NCBI RefSeq assembly: GCF_000711215.1
Contig: NZ_JOMF01000006.1
Coordinates: 186,001 to 250,000, forward strand
Length of the DNA: 64,000 nucleotides
From: Methanomicrobium mobile BP
GTDB taxonomy: Archaea; Halobacteriota; Methanomicrobia; Methanomicrobiales; Methanomicrobiaceae
Reading direction: 5' to 3'
In this document: piece by piece, positions 34,313 through 43,513 of the stretch
Numbering within the stretch: the stretch's first letter is position 1
How the letters are laid out: each line of letters opens with the position of its first letter
The notes under the pieces: generated by a model
Databases searched by the model: none
What the model was told of the DNA's origin: nothing
Seen by the model: the letters and a program-made list of their open reading frames with translations, nothing else
Made by a program: the position numbers and the translations under genes

Positions 34313-35472
34313 TTCAGCAACTCCTCCCGAAGACCGAAGAAGCAGTCATTTCTGCCCTCCTTTGCCCACTGCACTATCTGTTTGATATCTCTCTTCCTTA
34401 TGTCGCGACCGCCGAGACCGCCGACATACGAGAAGATATTCGGACTGTCTTTGTAGACGGCATCCTTTACCTCGAGACCGACCGCGCCAAGCATCCTCGA
34501 ACCGATACTTATGTTCTTCTCGATTACGGCGATGTTCTTCACGCCTTTGAGAGCCGTTCTGACCTCTTCGGACGGGAAGGGTCTGAACGAGCGGATCTTA
34601 AGTAGACCGACCTTCTCGCCGGCATCCCTCATCTCATCGATGGCATCTTTTGCCGTTCCGCATATCGAGCCCATGGCAACGATTGCCGTCTCGGCATCCT
34701 CAAGCCTGTATCCTTCGACGAGACCCGTGTAGTCGCGACCGAACTTCGCCTTGAATTCGGCGGCAATCTCACGGTATGCCGCTTTTGCACGTATCATGGC
34801 GGCGTTAATCTCGTAGCGGAACTCCTGATAGCAGTCGGGGGTTGCATACATACCGAATGACATCGGGTTCTTCGCGTCAAGTCTGTGAAGCGGGTTGAAT
34901 GCCGGCAGGAACTCGTCAATCTCTTTCTGCGAGGGGATATCGACCGGCTCGAAGGTGTGCGAGACAATGAATCCGTCAAGGCAGACAAAGCACGGGAGCA
35001 GAACATCATGTCGTTCCGCAAGCTTATAGGCGATGAAATGGAGATCCATTGCCTCCTGTGCGTCCTCTCCGTATATCTGCATCCATCCGGAATCGCGGAG
35101 GAAGATTGAATCCTGCTGATCGTTCCAGATATTGAGCGGCGCTCCGAGCGCACGGTTGGCAATCGTCATGACTATGGGCAGGCGCATACCTGCGGCATTG
35201 AAGACAACCTCCGCCATGAAAGCTAGACCCTGTGATGTCGTTGCGGAATATACGCGCGAACCCGCGGCGGATGCACCCACACAGGATGACAGCGCCGAGA
35301 ACTCGCTCTCGACGCAGATATATTCCCCGTTGAGATCGCCGTCTGCGACCATCTCGGCAAGACGCTCGACTATATGCGTCTGCGGGGTGATGGGGTATGC
35401 GGATACAACCTGCGGGCGGCAGAGCTTTACCGCTTCCGCCACGGCATGCGATCCTTCGGTTATCTGAAGCAT
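34309..35472 (-). CDS. porA: pyruvate:ferredoxin oxidoreductase, alpha subunit
   Basis: 387 residues. AYPITPQTHIVE, SEFSALSSCVGASAAGSRV and YSATTSQGLAFM mark the alpha subunit; GSRMLGAVGLEVKDAVY lies near the end. Start at 35472 with GGAGGAAAAATA as ribosome site, overlapping the porD stop by one base; an upstream ATG in frame would add 14 residues inside porD. Confidence 0.93.
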   Translation of the reverse strand: MLQITEGSHAVAEAVKLCRPQVVSAYPITPQTHIVERLAEMVADGDLNGEYICVESEFSALSSCVGASAAGSRVYSATTSQGLAFMAEVVFNAAGMRLPIVMTIANRALGAPLNIWNDQQDSIFLRDSGWMQIYGEDAQEAMDLHFIAYKLAERHDVLLPCFVCLDGFIVSHTFEPVDIPSQKEIDEFLPAFNPLHRLDAKNPMSFGMYATPDCYQEFRYEINAAMIRAKAAYREIAAEFKAKFGRDYTGLVEGYRLEDAETAIVAMGSICGTAKDAIDEMRDAGEKVGLLKIRSFRPFPSEEVRTALKGVKNIAVIEKNISIGSRMLGAVGLEVKDAVYKDSPNIFSYVGGLGGRDIRKRDIKQIVQWAKEGRNDCFFGLREELLK

Positions 35473-35729
35473 TATTTTTCCTCCTTCTTCATTGTGATTG
35501 CATCCTTGGGGCATTCTTCCGCGCAGAGACCGCAGCCTTTACAGAAGTCATAGTCCACGCTGTAGAATTCACCGCTCAGGGTTATGCAGACCTCGGGGCA
35601 GATTAGCGCACATGTGCCGCATTTGTTACACTTTGCGGTATCGAGCGTCGGGCAGAAGACACGCCATGAGCCCGTTTTATTGTTGCGTGCATGTCCCGGT
35701 GCCGCAACCGCGCCTACGTTAAGTGCCAT
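35472..35729 (-). CDS. porD: pyruvate:ferredoxin oxidoreductase, delta (ferredoxin) subunit
   Basis: 85 residues with two 4Fe-4S motifs, CNKCGTCALICPE and CKGCGLCAEECPK. It carries electrons from the TPP site to external ferredoxin. Gene order C-D-A-B is the methanogen arrangement. Confidence 0.93.
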   Translation of the reverse strand: MALNVGAVAAPGHARNNKTGSWRVFCPTLDTAKCNKCGTCALICPEVCITLSGEFYSVDYDFCKGCGLCAEECPKDAITMKKEEK

Positions 35730-36268
35730 TACATCTCACCCTTTACGATATTGTAGGCGGTCTCTGCCGCACGTATGTTCTTTTCGGCAAGAGGTCCGGC
35801 AAATCTCTCGTTAAGCGAGGCTTTGAGGGCATCGAGGGAGATTTCACCCGTTGCCGCCGCAAACGCGCCCATGAGTGTGGTGTTCTCGATAGGAAGACCG
35901 AGCACCTCAAGTGCGATCTTTGTGGCATTTATCTTCAGGATCTTTACGCCGGCGGGGGCGTTCTCGACATCCTTCTCGGTGTTGATTACGGCAATGCCGC
36001 CTTCTTTCAGTCCCGCAAATACGTTTACGTCTTTGAGAAGGGTAATATCCTGAACAATGATGTAGTCCGGCTCGTAGATCTGACTTCGAAGTCTTATCTT
36101 GCGGTCGTCAAACCTAACGAATGCCTGTACCGGTGCACCCCTTCGTTCGACGCCAAACGCGGGAAATGCCTGAGAATAGACATTGCTCTTGAATGCCGCC
36201 ATTGCTATAAGCTCGGCGGCGGTCACGGAGCCCTGTCCTCCTCTTCCATGTATTCTAAGTTCTCTCAA
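35729..36268 (-). CDS. porC: pyruvate:ferredoxin oxidoreductase, gamma subunit
   Basis: 179 residues, first gene of porCDAB. GRGGQGSVTAAELIAMAAF and FPAFGVERRGAPVQAFVR are the gamma-subunit signatures. The family start is MRELRIHGRGGQG, so the TTG at 36268 (after AGGGATTTTA) is the probable start; the ATG at 36292 would add eight residues and has no ribosome site. Confidence 0.9.
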   Translation of the reverse strand: MRELRIHGRGGQGSVTAAELIAMAAFKSNVYSQAFPAFGVERRGAPVQAFVRFDDRKIRLRSQIYEPDYIIVQDITLLKDVNVFAGLKEGGIAVINTEKDVENAPAGVKILKINATKIALEVLGLPIENTTLMGAFAAATGEISLDALKASLNERFAGPLAEKNIRAAETAYNIVKGEM

Positions 36269-36449
36269 TAAAATCCCTAATAGATTTATCATGATTATTT
36301 ATTAAGAATTTTCTATACGTACCTTTTGCGCAAAATAATTCTGCACAAATTATGGCTGTTTTTCAAAAATAAATTCAATTTACTGCAATATCCCCAATCA
36401 AGAATTATCTGTACAAAGTTTTTTGGTTCATGGGAATAATCAATATACA

Positions 36450-36782
36450 ATGGATCTGAGTACAGAGCGCTGTAACCCCAACATTGAGAGATTGCCGCCA
36501 CTTACACGCAAAGAGACACTGGAGTTAATCAGAGTGGTTCCGGGGTGGTCCGTGGTTGACGGAAAACTGAGGCGCATATATGTGAAGGAGAGTTTTGAGG
36601 ACTGCGTCAGGTTCCTTACCGAGCTTGACGACCTTGCAAAACGCGAAGGGCATTTCCCCGATGTTTCGATTACAAAAGGCTCATCCCTTGAGGTTGCATG
36701 GTACACCTACAAATGCGGCGGCATTACCAGAAATGATTTCATAATGGCGTCCAGAATGAATCACAGCGACAGATTCCAGTGA
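36450..36782 (+). CDS. pterin-4a-carbinolamine dehydratase family protein
   Basis: 110 residues. The family pattern is present: PGWSVVDGKLRR, EGHFPDVSI with the catalytic-site His, VAWYTYKCGGITRNDFIMA. Classical members recycle 4a-hydroxy-tetrahydrobiopterin; in archaea without aromatic hydroxylases the substrate is uncertain. ATG at 36450 is chosen; TTG at 36423 would extend it by nine residues. Divergent from porC. Confidence 0.85.
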   Translation: MDLSTERCNPNIERLPPLTRKETLELIRVVPGWSVVDGKLRRIYVKESFEDCVRFLTELDDLAKREGHFPDVSITKGSSLEVAWYTYKCGGITRNDFIMASRMNHSDRFQ

Positions 36783-36945
36783 GTATTCCGCAGTGATTAT
36801 TCCCGAGATTATTCAGAGATAATTACAAAGCAAATTCCGAAGGGAATCACGAAGATAATTCCGAAGGAAAATTGTATTATAAACAGAACGGAATAATCGC
36901 GGCAAAATAATTAAAAAGAGATATAATTAATCCTCTTTCAAAACA

Positions 36946-36978
36946 TATTTATGCATAAAATACCATGTAGTATGGTAC
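36946..36978 (+). promoter_or_regulatory. tRNA-Met(i) promoter region with palindrome
   Basis: A TATA-like catatttatgc (about 36945-36955) lies at the right distance before the tRNA, and TACCAT-N5-ATGGTA (36961-36977) sits just upstream of the mature 5' end, probably in the transcribed leader removed by RNase P. Confidence 0.45.
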
Positions 36979-36982
36979 ACGA

Positions 36983-37057
36983 AGCGAGGTGGGGTAGTCA
37001 GGAAATCCCGACGGGCTCATAACCCGTAGATCATTGGTTCAAATCCAGTCCTCGCTA
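36983..37057 (+). tRNA. initiator tRNA-Met (CAT)
   Basis: 75 nt. Acceptor arms AGCGAGG and CCTCGCT pair fully, anticodon loop CTCATAA on stem ACGGG/CCCGT, T loop TTCAAAT, discriminator A. The A1-U72 pair and three G-C pairs next to the anticodon loop are the archaeal initiator marks. No intron; CCA is not encoded. Confidence 0.95.
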
Positions 37058-37191
37058 CTCATCTGTTTTGGTTCAGTTTTAAGATTTTTAGCTGTTTTGT
37101 CAGTATTTTTAGCTACATTTCATTTATTTTTCAGTCTTGTTGAGTTTTATTTAGTTTTTTAGGCTATTTTTTCTCGGAGCAATTCGCTTTT

Positions 37192-39357
37192 TCAGTCCTC
37201 GGAACCCGAGAACATGTTGAAGATGTTAATCTTCTCCAGCATCTCATCGATAAACGATTTCTCCGAGTTATCATCCGTATGCGGCATCAGAAGCGCAGGT
37301 GCGGCAGTGCCGTTTCTGAACTGCTCATCGCCGACTATGACCGTTGCCTGCGCCATCAGGCTTCCGTATCTGCACGTAATGTATGAACTTCCGCGTCCTT
37401 TTGCCGTCATGAGACCGTCCTGCGTAATCTCTATGACCTCGGGATTCGTGACCGACCATTCGGGGAAGACAAGCCTGTTCTGACCCGAGGAATCCTTTGC
37501 CGATGCCACGAACTGCACGGTATCGCCGACCAGAGCGCCTACTCTGTCGGGCGTAATCATCATGTCCGTCAGCACAAACGAGGTGCTGTCATCATCGATA
37601 ACGAGACCCCACTCGGTATGGATATCCGAACCGTATCTGTTTACGGTCTTGAGGCTCACGTCGTAGATGCCCGGCGCTTTAAATCTGTGCACGGGATTCT
37701 CCTCGGTCGAGAATTCGCCGTCGCCGAAATACCAGAGATATTCGGTCGGACTTCCGGTAGTGGTGCTCGTAAACCTGACCACGGGGCTCTTTGCAGTGCT
37801 CTCAGCAGCGTAAGCGTAGACGAATGCCGACTCGGGCTTGCCGCCGACCTCGATGTAATCCTTACGATACTCGACGACTTCGCCGTATTTGCTGTAAGCC
37901 GTAAGACTTACGTCATATGTTCCGGCACGGATATAGTTATGATACGGGTCTTTGAGAACCGAGCCAACGCCGTCGCCGAAGTTCCAGAGATGTTTATCGT
38001 AGCTTCCCGTTATCGTCGAATGGAATCTGGTGACGAACGGAATCGCGCCCAGAGTGTTCTCGCAGGTGAAGGTTACCGTAGGCAGTTCGCCGACCGTTAC
38101 ATAATCCTTTATCACCGAGACATCGTTTCCGAACCTGTTCGAGACCGTAAGGGTCACGGTGTAGACTCCTGGCTTCAGATAGGTGTGCGTCGGCGCTCCC
38201 TCGGTCGATGTGCTGCCGTCACCGAAATCCCAGACATAGTTTGTCGCGGTTCCCGGGGATATCGAGGATATACCGCGGAAGGTGACGCTTAAGGGCGCAA
38301 GTCCGTCCAGAACCGAGGATGCCGTAGCCGAAAATCCTGCCTTCGGCGCCGCAACCGAATTTATCCTGAAGTATGCGATATTGGATCTGCCGTTTGTCTG
38401 ATCAATCCAGACAATTCTCTCGCCGGAGATCTTCGGCGATATCTGGTCGCCGCCCGTCCTGCATGCCGATGCCGAGATGCCCGTATAGAGATCGTAAATC
38501 CAGACATCCGAATCGCCGCTCACGTAGGACTCATAGACAATTATCGATCCCGATACGCAGGGATGGCGGCAGTCATAACTGCCGTCCGTGATATCGACGG
38601 TCTTGCCGCTCTCGAGATCGTGCATGACTACCCTGTAGTGTCCGCCGGCAGTCTTCATCTCCCAGACTGCTTTGTTGTCCGCGACCGAGTAATCGCCCGG
38701 GACTCCTTTGGCAATCAGCTGCGGAGTGCCGCGCGGGTTGCTTATCGCCATTCTGTAGAGATTGCCCTTCTCGACCCAGTAGACATAGCCGCCGGAGATT
38801 GTCGGCGACAGCTTGTCACTGGTGCCGGACTGGTGGAAGAGATACGACTTGCCCGTCTTCGTATCCTTCATCATGATATTGATGAACCCGCCGTAGCGGC
38901 TGTCAAGCCAGACCGCATAGCCGCCCGCATAATCGGGGCTGCCCTGATTGGCCGGATACGGGTCAATGGTGCCTTTCTGACGGGTTATCATGAAATAGCC
39001 GTTTATCTGCGAAGGCGACTGATAACTGCTCCTTTCGCCCCACAGGACATAATTTCCGGAGAGCGCAGGGTCAACATCCGAGTATTGCGTCTTTGTAACG
39101 AGCAGTTTTTTTCCGGAGAGCAGGTTGTAATAGTAGATGTTCTGCTGCGCCTGACTGTTCTTACCCTCGACCCAGATCAGTTTGCCGCCGTCGATATCGA
39201 GATTCCAGCGCGCCATGTTGTCGTCCGTGATAAATCTGAGATCGCCCGCGACGGTATAATCCAGAGTCTCGGCTGCGCCTGCGGGTGCGGCAAGTGAACA
39301 GACAAATATCGCGAGAAATAAAGAATAAACCGATAATCTTCCAATTTTAGCGGACAT
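37192..39357 (-). CDS. secreted beta-propeller and PKD-repeat protein
   Basis: 721 residues. Signal peptide (LFLAIFVCSLAAPAGA), about 300 residues of TolB/PQQ-like blades (recurring ISG..VYWVE, VWEM, IVWID units, each about 45 residues), three PKD domains with WDFGDGS/WNFGDG/WYFGDG cores, and a final Ig-like BIG2-type domain (SVTNPEVIEITQDGLMTAKGRG). Probably a cell-surface adhesion protein. ATG at 39357 gives a clean signal peptide; the ATG at 39384 is the alternative. Confidence 0.87.
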   Translation of the reverse strand: MSAKIGRLSVYSLFLAIFVCSLAAPAGAAETLDYTVAGDLRFITDDNMARWNLDIDGGKLIWVEGKNSQAQQNIYYYNLLSGKKLLVTKTQYSDVDPALSGNYVLWGERSSYQSPSQINGYFMITRQKGTIDPYPANQGSPDYAGGYAVWLDSRYGGFINIMMKDTKTGKSYLFHQSGTSDKLSPTISGGYVYWVEKGNLYRMAISNPRGTPQLIAKGVPGDYSVADNKAVWEMKTAGGHYRVVMHDLESGKTVDITDGSYDCRHPCVSGSIIVYESYVSGDSDVWIYDLYTGISASACRTGGDQISPKISGERIVWIDQTNGRSNIAYFRINSVAAPKAGFSATASSVLDGLAPLSVTFRGISSISPGTATNYVWDFGDGSTSTEGAPTHTYLKPGVYTVTLTVSNRFGNDVSVIKDYVTVGELPTVTFTCENTLGAIPFVTRFHSTITGSYDKHLWNFGDGVGSVLKDPYHNYIRAGTYDVSLTAYSKYGEVVEYRKDYIEVGGKPESAFVYAYAAESTAKSPVVRFTSTTTGSPTEYLWYFGDGEFSTEENPVHRFKAPGIYDVSLKTVNRYGSDIHTEWGLVIDDDSTSFVLTDMMITPDRVGALVGDTVQFVASAKDSSGQNRLVFPEWSVTNPEVIEITQDGLMTAKGRGSSYITCRYGSLMAQATVIVGDEQFRNGTAAPALLMPHTDDNSEKSFIDEMLEKINIFNMFSGSED

Positions 39358-39568
39358 AAGCAACCACGGAAACACAGACGGCATATCTTTGCGGCAATAA
39401 CCCGCGGAATTATCCGCGCAAAATACCGCAACATTAACCTGTATATAGTAATTTAAGCGCGTATTAAAAAAAAGTTGCTTTAACGTGCAAAGTTCATTGA
39501 GCGAGGTCTTTGCCGGGGATTAAAAAAATAAAATATTATCTGAGACATCTGAGAAATATATCCCGAAA

Positions 39569-40999
39569 TCACTTCTTCGGCTTGAACTCGTCGAGATCGG
39601 ACTGATATGTGCCGGCGATAAAATCGATGTGCCGCGGGCAGGACTTCTCGCCTTTTATGCAGAGCGGATACTCGCCGGTAAGACATCCGAGGCAGAGATC
39701 GTCATAATTATGCCCCGTTGCGCGAATGAGCGACTCGATTGAGATATGGTGCAGCGTGGTCGCGCCTATCTTCTCACGGACCTCCTCGCAGGAGAGTTTG
39801 CTTGCAATCAGTTCCTCGCGTGTCGGCATGTCAACTCCCAGATAACAGGGGGCAATGATTGCGGGAGAACCCACTCTCATGTGAATTGCGCGGGCACCTG
39901 CGGCACGGACAAGGTCCACGAGGCGGCGCGATGTGGTGCCGCGGACAATCGAGTCGTCCACAAGAACGACGGACTTGCCGTTCAGGTGCTTCTTTACGGG
40001 ATTCAACTTGATTCTGACGGCATTCTCGCGCATCTTTTGAGTCGGCATAATGAAGGTTCTGCCCATATACCTGTTCTTTATGAGACCCTCGCGGAACGGA
40101 ATACCCGAGCTCTCGGAGTAACCCGTTGCATGAGCCGTTCCCGAATCGGGTACCGGCGAGATGATATCGGCATCAATCGGCGCCTCAAGATGAAGCGATT
40201 TTCCTATGCGTCTTCTCACATCATAGACGAGCTGACCGTCGATAACCGAATCGGCGCGTGCAAAATAGATATACTCGAAAATACAGAGGGCATGGCTCGA
40301 TGCCTCGGCTATCTGAACCGACTCGACGCCGGAGGCGGAGATTGTAACAAGCTCGCCGGGGTTGACGTCGCGGATGAACTCCCCGTTGAGCGCATCGATT
40401 GCCACCGATTCCGAGCAGACGATATGACCCTCATGAGTCTTTCCGAGACAGAGCGGACGAATACCCAGAGGGTCGCGGAAAGCATACACCTTATCGTCGA
40501 CAAGAACAACGACCGAATACGACCCTTCGAGCTTCTTCATGCACGCAAGGACCGCATCCGTCATCGAATTGGATACTCTCAGTTCGTCGACGATGATCTT
40601 GCCGATAAGCTCGGTATCGGTTGTCGTGCAGAAGGTCTGACCGCGGTCTTCCTCAAAATAGTTTCTTAATTCAACGGTATTCGTCAGATTGCCGTTGTGG
40701 ACAACGGCGATATTTTTTCCCTGAAACGTAAAATTGAACGGCTGCACATTCTCGGGGATCTTTGCGCCCGTCGTCGGATATCTTACATGCCCGACACCGA
40801 CATTGCCCTTAAGCGATGAGAGAACGGATGCATCGAAAACTTCGGAAACCAGCCCCTGCCCTTTGTGTTTAAAGAGCTGCGTGCCGTTAAAAGTAGTGAT
40901 TCCCGCGCTTTCCTGCCCCCTGTGCTGCAAGGCATACAGGGCATAGTAAAGCGGGAATGAAACGCCGCCAGCATCGACGATGCCAACGATTCCGCACAT
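39569..40999 (-). CDS. purF: amidophosphoribosyltransferase
   Basis: 476 residues. The nucleophile Cys2 (MCGIVGIVDAGG) starts the Ntn glutaminase domain; the PRPP site VVLVDDSIVRGTTSRRL lies in the C-terminal half, and Cys clusters (CLGCLTGEYPLC) near the end suit an Fe-S cluster. It commits PRPP to purine synthesis. Four bp downstream of rpl37e; lsm-rpl37e-purF order is widespread in archaea. Confidence 0.96.
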   Translation of the reverse strand: MCGIVGIVDAGGVSFPLYYALYALQHRGQESAGITTFNGTQLFKHKGQGLVSEVFDASVLSSLKGNVGVGHVRYPTTGAKIPENVQPFNFTFQGKNIAVVHNGNLTNTVELRNYFEEDRGQTFCTTTDTELIGKIIVDELRVSNSMTDAVLACMKKLEGSYSVVVLVDDKVYAFRDPLGIRPLCLGKTHEGHIVCSESVAIDALNGEFIRDVNPGELVTISASGVESVQIAEASSHALCIFEYIYFARADSVIDGQLVYDVRRRIGKSLHLEAPIDADIISPVPDSGTAHATGYSESSGIPFREGLIKNRYMGRTFIMPTQKMRENAVRIKLNPVKKHLNGKSVVLVDDSIVRGTTSRRLVDLVRAAGARAIHMRVGSPAIIAPCYLGVDMPTREELIASKLSCEEVREKIGATTLHHISIESLIRATGHNYDDLCLGCLTGEYPLCIKGEKSCPRHIDFIAGTYQSDLDEFKPKK

Positions 41000-41003
41000 A
41001 ATT

Positions 41004-41183
41004 TCAGTGGGTAGGTACCCTTGACTTCTTGGTTACCCAGTTATACTTGCGCAGTTTGCTGGATCTGCCGAAACCGCAGGCGGAGCATACTTTATCGCGC
41101 TTGTGGTAAGACATCTTACCGCATCTTCTACAGATTACATGTGTCTGAGTCTGTCTTTTTCCTCTTGATGGAGTTCCTTTCAT
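41004..41183 (-). CDS. rpl37e: large-subunit ribosomal protein eL37
   Basis: 59 residues, found by translating the gap between purF and lsm. Starts [20 protein letters not shown] and contains the zinc-ribbon CRRCG...CSACGFG with [11 protein letters not shown], as in L37e. The ATG at 41183 and stop at 41004-41006 fit tightly between neighbours. Confidence 0.95.
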   Translation of the reverse strand: MKGTPSRGKRQTQTHVICRRCGKMSYHKRDKVCSACGFGRSSKLRKYNWVTKKSRVPTH

Positions 41184-41221
41184 CTTAATTCACCTTGTTA
41201 AAAAATTATCATTTAGAGTTC

Positions 41222-41449
41222 TCAGTTGACTGACGGCGAGATATAAATCACATTATCGCCGCGAACAATCAATGTTGCGAATTTCGAGACAGCACCGTCA
41301 GTCTCCTCTTCTGCGTTCTCAAGTACAAGATTCATATGAATATCGTAGCCCTGAAGTACGCCGCGAATTTCTCTCCCGCCCTTCAGGCTGACAATAACAG
41401 GCTTCTGATTCAGAGCCTTATCTAAAATTTCCAACGGTCTTTGTGTCAT
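41222..41449 (-). CDS. LSm (Sm-like archaeal) RNA-binding protein
   Basis: 75 residues, one Sm fold: Sm1 ([31 protein letters not shown]) and Sm2 ([11 protein letters not shown]) motifs. Forms a heptameric ring that binds U-rich RNA. First gene of the lsm-rpl37e-purF operon. Confidence 0.95.
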   Translation of the reverse strand: MTQRPLEILDKALNQKPVIVSLKGGREIRGVLQGYDIHMNLVLENAEEETDGAVSKFATLIVRGDNVIYISPSVN

Positions 41450-41850
41450 GAGATTCCCTAATTAGTTTTATGAGGATTACTATAATTGCGAGCGTAATCT
41501 ACATAAATATAGCGCAGACCCCTCCCGCATGTACATCGGAAAAACGCACATAGCGGGTTTTCGATGACGGTATTTAAGGAAACGCACGCGCTCCCGCAAC
41601 TGCCGGCAACATTCCACTACACGCGACAGCCCGCCATATCAGATGACAGTCCGGCATATCCGGCATATCCGATAACAGCCTCTTAAGATTGTACTAAGAT
41701 AGAGTAATTACACCATACGGTAAATAATGAAAGGGAATCATGAACGGTAATCAGATACTTACCGATTCATAAAATGCACTATTAAGAAAATTAAGATTAG
41801 TGAGATTATTAAGATAATTAAGATATTTCAGATATTTAAGGCGATTAAAG
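41450..41850. promoter_or_regulatory. divergent promoter region between lsm and the PUA gene
   Basis: About 400 bp without a gene. On the minus strand a TATA-like CTATATTTATG (41501-41512) suits the lsm operon. Repeated ggcatatcc/ccatatcag words (41635-41670) and attaaga words (41785-41835) lie in the middle and before the PUA gene. Confidence 0.5.
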
Positions 41851-42351
41851 ATGGGCAAACTGACAGTAAGAAAGAGATATGCGGTTCGAAAATCCAAGCT
41901 TTCCGAGATATACAAAAAACTTGAGGCAACCATAGGCAAGAGCGCCGAACTCTTCAAGTCGGATATGGTGGAAGTCGCCGAGTTGTCCGGCGGCGAGATC
42001 GTGGTATATCTCCTCGACAAAAAGCCGCATCTGATGGAGGTTAACGGCAATATCTTCCCGACACTCCGCGGCGCCGTCGAAAAACCCTTTGATAAGCGAA
42101 GAATCGTCGTCGATACCGGCGCCATACCCTTCATGGTAAAGGGCGCAGACCTCATGCGCCCCGGCGTTCTTGAGATCTCCTATGACGTGAAAAAAGACGA
42201 GCCCGTCGTTATCGTGGACGCCAATCACAAAAAACCGCTGGCAATCGGCATTGCCCTCCTGGAAGCGGACGAGATGCAGAGTGCGCAGTCCGGAAAAGTC
42301 GCTAAAAATATCCACTATGTCGGCGACGACCTCTGGAATCTGGAGATCTGA
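41851..42351 (+). CDS. DUF1947/PUA-domain RNA-binding protein (MCT-1/Tma20-like)
   Basis: 166 residues. N-terminal pre-PUA domain and a C-terminal PUA fold (RRIVVDTGAIPFMVKGADLMRPGV...KPLAIGIALL). In eukaryotes MCT-1 relatives act in ribosome recycling and re-initiation; archaeal members are probably RNA or ribosome factors. Stands before sepF on the same strand. Confidence 0.87.
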   Translation: MGKLTVRKRYAVRKSKLSEIYKKLEATIGKSAELFKSDMVEVAELSGGEIVVYLLDKKPHLMEVNGNIFPTLRGAVEKPFDKRRIVVDTGAIPFMVKGADLMRPGVLEISYDVKKDEPVVIVDANHKKPLAIGIALLEADEMQSAQSGKVAKNIHYVGDDLWNLEI

Positions 42352-42504
42352 ATTCCGCCGCGTTTCATGCCGCGGTCTGCGGCGCGACCCCGATAACTCC
42401 GATAAAATACAAAAATAATACACAAAAGTCGGACCCGCAGCGCGACCCGCACCACCGACCTTAATGGATACAGTTAAATAAAATTCAGTCGACATTTTGT
42501 TATT

Positions 42505-42876
42505 ATGGGAAAGATCTCTTCTCTTTTTAAAAAGAACAATCAGCCCGATGAAGCAGACTACATGGAGCTGGACTTAGCCTCCATCGAAAAGACCACGCCC
42601 GGAGAGGGTCCGGCATCAATGTACGTCAAGATAGCTACAATAAACGAGCTCCGCGACACGCCCAGAATCAAAGACGAGGTCTACAACGGAAATATCGTTA
42701 TCGTTGATATCGGACGGTTAAAGATGGACAAGATAACATACGAGCGCGTATTGAAAGACCTCCGCGACGTTGCCGCAGACGTGAACGGCGATATCGTCGG
42801 TCTCGGCGACCAGAAATACGTAATTCTCACACCGATGTCCGTAAAGGTCTCGCGCGAGAAGATCGGGGGGGTATAA
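42505..42876 (+). CDS. sepF: SepF-like cell division protein
   Basis: 123 residues. N-terminal amphipathic helix (MGKISSLFKKN) as membrane anchor, then the SepF core (MYVKIATINELRDTPRIKDEVYNGNIVIVDIGRLKMD). In archaea SepF tethers FtsZ to the membrane. A TATA-like element lies about 28 bp before the ATG and no ribosome site, so the message may be leaderless. Confidence 0.9.
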   Translation: MGKISSLFKKNNQPDEADYMELDLASIEKTTPGEGPASMYVKIATINELRDTPRIKDEVYNGNIVIVDIGRLKMDKITYERVLKDLRDVAADVNGDIVGLGDQKYVILTPMSVKVSREKIGGV

Positions 42877-42882
42877 ACTTCC

Positions 42883-43416
42883 GTGCGGCGCGTAATGACC
42901 GCACCCTGCCCAAACTGTTCAAAAGAGATTCAATATATATATCAGACCGAAAGGATACCGTATTTCGCGGAAGTGATGTTCGCATCGGCAGTCTGCGACT
43001 GCGGTTTCAAATCGGTCGAGACTTATGTCATGGGCGACGGCGAGCCCGTCAGATATACTTTTAGAGTTGAAAATGCCGACGATCTCTCCGCCCGCGTCAT
43101 CAGAAGCAGTTCCGCCGAGATGCGCATACCCGAATTCGGTATCGAGGTGACGCCGGGACCCATGTGTGAGGCATTTATCTCGAATGTGGAAGGGGTGCTT
43201 CTCAGAATGAGCGATGCGCTCGATACGATTGCACGCACCGCGACCGATGAAGAGAAAGAGAAGATTGCCGCATTGAAAGAGAAACTTGATGCGGCACGCG
43301 ATGGGAACTTCGAATTTACTCTTGTCATCGAGGACATGAGCGGCAACTCGGGCATTGTCAGCAAGAAGGCGGCTAAGGAGATACTCCCAAAGACCGCGCA
43401 GGAGACCGCCGCCTGA
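42883..43416 (+). CDS. ZPR1-type zinc finger protein
   Basis: 177 residues. CPNC...CDCG zinc site followed by the ZPR1 alpha/beta domain (RVIRSSSAEMRIPEFGIEVTPG and the ISNVEGVLLRM helix). Archaeal single-module ZPR1; its eukaryotic relatives bind translation elongation factor 1A. The start may be GTG 42883 or ATG 42895. It follows sepF by 6 bp. Confidence 0.87.
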   Translation: MRRVMTAPCPNCSKEIQYIYQTERIPYFAEVMFASAVCDCGFKSVETYVMGDGEPVRYTFRVENADDLSARVIRSSSAEMRIPEFGIEVTPGPMCEAFISNVEGVLLRMSDALDTIARTATDEEKEKIAALKEKLDAARDGNFEFTLVIEDMSGNSGIVSKKAAKEILPKTAQETAA

Positions 43417-43513
43417 GGATACGGGATTGTACTGACCGAAGAACAGGATTTAAGGCTGCGTTGAATCGGTTTAAAACAATTCACGGCAAAATCAAACCGA
43501 ATTTTTCTTTTTT